A stretch of DNA of 64,000 bases, taken from Dehalococcoidia bacterium. Its GTDB lineage: Bacteria; Chloroflexota; Dehalococcoidia; Lucifugimonadales; UBA3495. Shown here piece by piece: positions 59,712-64,000 of this stretch. The notes under the pieces are model-generated. The model did not search any database. It was not told where the DNA came from and saw only the letters and a program-made list of their open reading frames with translations. Position 1 is the stretch's first letter. Every line of letters starts with the position of its first letter. The stretch lies in contig DPHC01000017.1 of NCBI GenBank assembly GCA_003523055.1, forward strand, positions 12,334 to 76,333, read 5' to 3'. The position numbers and the translations under genes are program-made.

Positions 59712-60749
59712 ATGAAATTTTCTGATTTTCTGTTTCCAGAGAGTAAAGTCCCTGCAGGAGACTATAATGTAATTACTGAGTCTTTATCAGAAGCTCAGTT
59801 ATGTGACAAATTAGGATTTGACACCGTTTGGTTGGCCGAACATCATTTTGATGGAGGATGCGCATATGTTGATCCGATGACCTTTGCATCAGCTATTGCT
59901 AGTTCTACCAATAATATTCGTATAGGTTTTGCAGTTGCACAAATGGCTTTGCACCACCCGATAAGATTTGCAGAGCAAGTTTCATTAATTGACAATATAA
60001 GTAAAGGAAGAATAACTGTAGGTGTAGGAAAAGGTTCTGCATATAATTATTATGAATTTAGAGGATTTGGAGTAGACCCGTCAGAATCTATTGCAAGATT
60101 ATCGGAAGTTGAAGAAATATTATCGAAAGTCTGGACTAATGATAATTTTAAGCATTCAGGCCAATTTTGGGATATAGATTTACCTTCTCTTCGACCAGCA
60201 GTGTATCAAAAACCTCATCCTCCAGTATTGAGAGCATGCTCAGGGGAAGAATCTGTAAAAGAAATGGCAAAACAAAACAGGCCATTTCTAATGAACATCC
60301 AAACTAATGAAGTAACCAAAAACAGAATAGATGCATACCGCCATACCATGAAATCCTGTAAATTCGATGACGAGCAAATAGACTATAATTTAGCTAATTC
60401 GTGGGCTTGGAGAAATATTGTTGTTGCTGATACAGATAGGGAAGCTGAAGAAATTGGAGTAAGTAGTTTTCTAAATATGCGCAAATTCTTGACAACCAAC
60501 AGAGAGAAATATAACACTCAGCAAGAAATTAGCGATCAAATCGCAGCAACTTCTAAAAGAGCATTAGATAGCGTAGAAGACGGGTTACTATATGGATCCC
60601 CAGAGACCATTTGTGAGAAATTAAAAATGATTGATGATACTGGCATAGGCGGAATGATTATTCATTTCCGATTAGGTGATATGTCATGGGAAACCGCTCA
60701 ACATAGTATAGAATTGTTTGCTAACAAGGTTATGCCAGAATTCACTTAA
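59712..60749 (+). CDS. LLM-class flavin-dependent oxidoreductase (luciferase-like monooxygenase)
   Basis: A 345-residue TIM-barrel monooxygenase of the bacterial luciferase family, using FMNH2 and O2. Seen: LGFDTVWLAEHHFDGGCAYVDPMTFASAIA, RIGFAVAQMALHHPIRFAEQVSLIDNIS and GRITVGVGKGSAY. SAR202-type genomes carry many of these, used in oxidation of refractory organics. ATG 59712 is chosen because TTAGGA lies five bases upstream; ATG 59706 would be inside it. No flavin reductase is near. Confidence 0.9.
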   Translation: MKFSDFLFPESKVPAGDYNVITESLSEAQLCDKLGFDTVWLAEHHFDGGCAYVDPMTFASAIASSTNNIRIGFAVAQMALHHPIRFAEQVSLIDNISKGRITVGVGKGSAYNYYEFRGFGVDPSESIARLSEVEEILSKVWTNDNFKHSGQFWDIDLPSLRPAVYQKPHPPVLRACSGEESVKEMAKQNRPFLMNIQTNEVTKNRIDAYRHTMKSCKFDDEQIDYNLANSWAWRNIVVADTDREAEEIGVSSFLNMRKFLTTNREKYNTQQEISDQIAATSKRALDSVEDGLLYGSPETICEKLKMIDDTGIGGMIIHFRLGDMSWETAQHSIELFANKVMPEFT

Positions 60750-60793
60750 TCTTGATGATGTATTATATGGATAACATGATTATGATGCCTGTA

Positions 60794-62119
60794 TTACTTA
60801 TCTAATTCATCTTCCATGATTGTTGATGCCATATATTTTCCCATTCGGACACTATAATTAGTCCCTCTATCTTCAGGATAAATTTGAGAAGTATTGGCTA
60901 GATACACATTTTTAATTGGAGTGTCATGAGGTGGCATTTTTTTTGAATAATCCAGGCTCATAACTGGTTGTGCTTTATTGATTTTGAAGTGGAACGAATT
61001 TTTAATCCAAGAATCGTTGAAGCTTGGATTAATTTTATTTAAATATGGCTTGTATGTTTCTATCAGGTTTCTCTCAGTCATTTGGTAGATATCAGTTTCA
61101 GTACCGACATAGTTTGTTATGTAAATGATATGACTTCCTTGGTATTCCGAATTAGGTATTAAGTTGGTGTGTTCTATAATACCCAAGAAAGGAAATGTAG
61201 GTTCTGCTATATTCATCCAGTAAAATTCAGAGAGACTGTTTTCCAGCTCTAAAATCAAAACTACTGCGGATAGATAATTTACGGCTCTAAGCTTACTTAT
61301 ATAGTTTGGAAATTTATGCAATTCAGGAATGAGTTTTTCAAAAATATCGTTGGATACTGTTGATAATATTTTATCGAATCGTTTTGGTTTAGATCCTGCT
61401 GAATTTGTTGATATGATAGTACCATTTTCGTCATTGCTTATTGAAGTGACAGATGTATTGATAAGTATTTTTACGCCGTTATTAATAAGTTTATCGTTTA
61501 GTACTGTCAGAATGTTATTGAAACTGCCAACTGGATACCCCAATAATTCTGAATTTGTACCTTTATTCCGAGACTTTACTCTTGTATTCAACTTACCCCA
61601 GATCCAAGCCATTGGCACATTTTTATAAAGGTTTTCTCCAAATTTTCCAATTAACAAAGGCTCCCATAAAACTTTATAAGCTTGACTACCTAAGTATTTA
61701 TTTAACCATTCAGCGGCTGAAATTTTTTCATATTTCATCCATTTTTTTTGCCGTTGAATGTAAAATAGTACTATGCCAAGACGAATTCTGTTTAATATTG
61801 TTAGTGGCCTTAATTTTAATAAGTCAAAAGGAGTATTCAAAGCATATATTTTTGATTGGGCGTAAATACCAACAGTTGATTTGATCCACCGCATACCATC
61901 AGGTATGCCAATGATTTGGATCAAGTCTAATATATCTTCATCACTAGTAAATATGTGATGGTAACCTCTTTCGAGCTGCGCTCCGTTCAAATCGAAAGTG
62001 GAAGCATGTCCTCCAATAAATGGAGCGTGTTCATATATGGTCACTTGGTGGCCGTGTTCGCTAAGAAAATATGCTGCAGTCAGTCCGGTCATACCGGCGC
62101 CGATTATTCCAATTTCCAT
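60794..62119 (-). CDS. FAD-dependent amine-oxidase/protoporphyrinogen-oxidase-like protein
   Basis: A 441-residue flavoprotein with the dinucleotide fold EIGIIGAGMTGLTAAYFLSEHGH at the N-terminus and a second FAD segment YLANTSQIYPEDRGTNYSVRMG at the C-terminus. The middle half has a substrate domain of amine-oxidase type (NLYKNVPMAWIWGKL). Such proteins act on desaturation or sugar-nucleotide steps. Specific role unknown. It is 26 bases downstream of the HlyD-like adaptor on the same strand. Confidence 0.82.
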   Translation of the reverse strand: MEIGIIGAGMTGLTAAYFLSEHGHQVTIYEHAPFIGGHASTFDLNGAQLERGYHHIFTSDEDILDLIQIIGIPDGMRWIKSTVGIYAQSKIYALNTPFDLLKLRPLTILNRIRLGIVLFYIQRQKKWMKYEKISAAEWLNKYLGSQAYKVLWEPLLIGKFGENLYKNVPMAWIWGKLNTRVKSRNKGTNSELLGYPVGSFNNILTVLNDKLINNGVKILINTSVTSISNDENGTIISTNSAGSKPKRFDKILSTVSNDIFEKLIPELHKFPNYISKLRAVNYLSAVVLILELENSLSEFYWMNIAEPTFPFLGIIEHTNLIPNSEYQGSHIIYITNYVGTETDIYQMTERNLIETYKPYLNKINPSFNDSWIKNSFHFKINKAQPVMSLDYSKKMPPHDTPIKNVYLANTSQIYPEDRGTNYSVRMGKYMASTIMEDELDK

Positions 62120-62145
62120 TATTTTTTATGTCCTTATTGTTGGAC

Positions 62146-63642
62146 TTAGGAATTTATCAACACTTTAACATAAGCTTGAAAATTTTCCATATTAGACGAG
62201 ATTGTTTTTGGCATTTCAATTGCAATTTCTAATGGGAAAGTTATGATTCCGCGAGTGGTTTTTGGGACTGCACTGATTTGTACAATTTCTCCTTTGTAAG
62301 GAATAACACTCAATTCTGGTATATGAACTTTGACTGCAGTACCAAGATTTATGTGTTGCAAATAATCCCCTTCTACATAACCTTGAAAGATCAAAGAATT
62401 GGGATCAACCAATTTCAATACTATGGAATCGTTATTTATTCGATCGTCAATTTTTCCATTTATTGAATATATGAGCCCTTCTGAGGGAGACAGTATTTCG
62501 GATTTCTCATAATTAGTTACTGCGTCTACTAAAGCTTGTTTATATAACGCTACAGACGACGCGTTTAGGTTATTTTGACTATCATTTGGATCGGAAATTA
62601 ATTCTTCAAGTTCTTTTGATAACTTCACTAAAGTTGATTTGGATTCTTCAATTTCTTTAGTTGCAGACGTTATGGCTGTTTGAAGTTCTTTATAAGTCAA
62701 TGAACTAGAGCCATCGGTAAGGTTGTTCAAAGAAGTGTTCGCATTCGTTAATGTGTTTTGCGCAACAGTTACTTTTATATTAAGGTCTGCTTTATCTAAT
62801 TCCTTTGTATCATCTAATATATTGTCTAAATCAGCCTCTGCCTTGTCTATTGCTATTGAGGCAATCTCTATAGCAGTTTCGTACCGATTCACTTCGTCGA
62901 AATCAAAGATTCCATCTCGGAAAGGTGCTTTTCTCAGCCATCCTAGTCGATAATCATGTAATGCATCTTCCGCAATTTGTAAATTATGGATGGCAGTTTC
63001 TTTAGTTTTTTGGGCTGTTACAATTTCTTGAGCGTTGGTTATTGCATGGTTATTCAAGTTGCGTTCAGCAGTTTCTAGTTTTAATTCAGCAGTTGTGACA
63101 GCTTGTTCTGCAGAAGTAATTTTTTGAACTTGACTGTCTTCAAAATTGGCTAGTTTTTTGTGAGCTGTATCCAAAGATGTAACAGATATAGCTTGTGTTT
63201 TCTGAGTGTCGGCTATCTCAGATTCTTTCTTGGCAATCAAGTTATCTTGGGCAGACATGTGTAAATTTTGTGTTTCTATTGCATTATCTAAATTTAATCT
63301 GGATTGTTGTATTTGTTTGTGGAACGTAGCTTTGGTTGTATTATCTATTGTCATTAATAGCTGATCTTGTTGAACGTGTTGGCCTTCTTTTATATGAATC
63401 TCGCCGATTTTCCCTGTGATTCCGAAATCGAGTGATTTACGGTCTTTAAAAACAAGATTTCCTTTTATTTTAACTTCCTTTTCAGTAACTTGTTCCGTTT
63501 GAGGTGTCGGTATATCGTTGTTGTTAGCGTTGTCATTCGGGAGACAGGAAGCTAACAATAGAGTTGAAAATACCATGGAAACGATGAAAAATTTGACCCT
63601 GTTAGGAAACAAAGTGTTCTTTATTTGGCTAAGAATTTGCAT
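62146..63642 (-). CDS. RND efflux periplasmic adaptor (HlyD family), lipid-anchored
   Basis: A 498-residue adaptor. The N-terminal helix and lipobox LLASC (Cys33) mark export and lipidation. A biotinyl-lipoyl half motif (IGEIHIKEGQHVQQDQLLMTID) is followed by an unusually long coiled-coil region (about residues 110-380, rich in A/T/E/K/L), then the second lipoyl half and beta barrel. It links an inner-membrane RND pump to the outer layer. It overlaps the permease gene by 14 bases. Confidence 0.9.
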   Translation of the reverse strand: MQILSQIKNTLFPNRVKFFIVSMVFSTLLLASCLPNDNANNNDIPTPQTEQVTEKEVKIKGNLVFKDRKSLDFGITGKIGEIHIKEGQHVQQDQLLMTIDNTTKATFHKQIQQSRLNLDNAIETQNLHMSAQDNLIAKKESEIADTQKTQAISVTSLDTAHKKLANFEDSQVQKITSAEQAVTTAELKLETAERNLNNHAITNAQEIVTAQKTKETAIHNLQIAEDALHDYRLGWLRKAPFRDGIFDFDEVNRYETAIEIASIAIDKAEADLDNILDDTKELDKADLNIKVTVAQNTLTNANTSLNNLTDGSSSLTYKELQTAITSATKEIEESKSTLVKLSKELEELISDPNDSQNNLNASSVALYKQALVDAVTNYEKSEILSPSEGLIYSINGKIDDRINNDSIVLKLVDPNSLIFQGYVEGDYLQHINLGTAVKVHIPELSVIPYKGEIVQISAVPKTTRGIITFPLEIAIEMPKTISSNMENFQAYVKVLINS

Positions 63643-64000
63643 TTGTTTTACGCCCTCTCCTTATTTTGAGAAAAGTTTTATTAGTGAAAATTGTAATAAA
63701 TCTAATTGGTGATTCTTGAAATATTAAGTATATAGAAGGAATTACTATCAAAGTTAAAAATGTATTACTGATAAGACCTCCAATAACTACTGTGGCTAAT
63801 TCTGCTCCAATTATTTCTCCACTCCCGCCTGCTGATAAAGCTAGTGGCAATAGCGCAAAAGTTGTTGTAAAAGCTGTCATTAATATAGGTCTTAATCGAA
63901 TTCTACCTGCCTCTAACATAGCATCATAAGCATTCATCCCTTGGTCTTTAAGTTGTTCTACAAAGGTCAACAGCACGAGTGCATTTGTAACTACAACTCC
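63629..64000 (-). CDS. RND efflux permease (C-terminal part; rest outside the window)
   Basis: The last 124 residues or so of an RND (AcrB/MMPL-type) transporter. The open frame reaches the window edge. Seen: VVVTNALVLLTFVEQLKDQG, RIRLRPILMTAFTTTFALLPLAL and a hydrophobic VVIGGLISNTFLTLIVIPSIYLIF, which are the final transmembrane helices of such pumps. It overlaps the adaptor by 14 bases, so adaptor and permease are co-translated. Confidence 0.9.
   Translation of the reverse strand, partial: GVVVTNALVLLTFVEQLKDQGMNAYDAMLEAGRIRLRPILMTAFTTTFALLPLALSAGGSGEIIGAELATVVIGGLISNTFLTLIVIPSIYLIFQESPIRFITIFTNKTFLKIRRGRKTNANS

Noticed and set aside
1..64000. CRISPR arrays, insertion sequences, prophage, attachment sites
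   Set aside because: None seen: no spaced direct repeats, transposase or phage structural genes.

Overview
The window looks like a piece of an AT-rich marine Chloroflexota genome, most likely Dehalococcoidia of the SAR202 type. This is inferred from gene content: paired DUF1800/DUF1501/NHL modules, CaiB-type CoA-transferases, an enolase-superfamily enzyme, a luciferase-like monooxygenase, a thiolase with a DUF35 partner, and the housekeeping orders der-plsY-gpsA and rpsO-pnp-dapB-asd-dapA. No phage, insertion sequence or CRISPR array was seen. Genes are tightly packed on both strands. GTG and TTG starts are common, and many genes have clear Shine-Dalgarno sequences and recognisable sigma-70 promoters.

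Layout. 1-2.5 kb: folD (cut by the edge), a BtuF-like binding protein and a cupredoxin lipoprotein. 2.7-6.4 kb: first DUF1800-DUF1501-NHL module, closed by a strong terminator. 6.5-10.5 kb: an ornithine carbamoyltransferase-like gene, then der-plsY-gpsA. 10.5-13.6 kb (minus): a UPF0104 membrane protein and thrC-ispH. 13.7-20 kb: crotonase, prs, amidohydrolase, inositol phosphatase family, SDR, and a thiolase/DUF35 pair. 20-28 kb: surE, lysA, holB, a DapA-like aldolase, dienelactone hydrolase, HNH, CvpA, cmk-plsC. 28-33 kb (minus): rpsO-pnp-dapB-asd-dapA. 33-37 kb: Rieske protein, signal peptidase, SMP-30 lactonase, enolase-superfamily dehydratase.

36.7-41.5 kb (minus): second DUF1800-DUF1501-NHL module, followed on the same strand by two more genes. 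The last of these is the main discovery: a 253-residue glutaredoxin-DinB fusion whose glutaredoxin motif is U-F-S-C, encoded by an in-frame TGA followed at the right distance by a SECIS-like hairpin. A standard gene caller would see only the DinB half.

41.7-50 kb: tRNA-Met, two CaiB CoA-transferases, an HpcH aldolase, a DUF192 lipoprotein, a PfkB kinase, a split MaoC hydratase, a short S26 peptidase and a Gfo/Idh oxidoreductase. 50-57 kb (minus): an MFS exporter, then a replication cluster of rplI, dnaB, a DnaD-like gene and a DnaC-like loader with two AAA+ domains in tandem, then a methyltransferase and tRNAs Pro and Arg. 57-64 kb: an Ldh2-type dehydrogenase, tRNA-Ser, photolyase, luciferase-like monooxygenase, FAD oxidoreductase, and an RND pump adaptor with the end of its permease.

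The gene set combines core metabolism (lysine/threonine, folate, phospholipid, isoprenoid, replication) with scattered oxidative and CoA-dependent catabolic enzymes, as expected for a degrader of dissolved organic matter.
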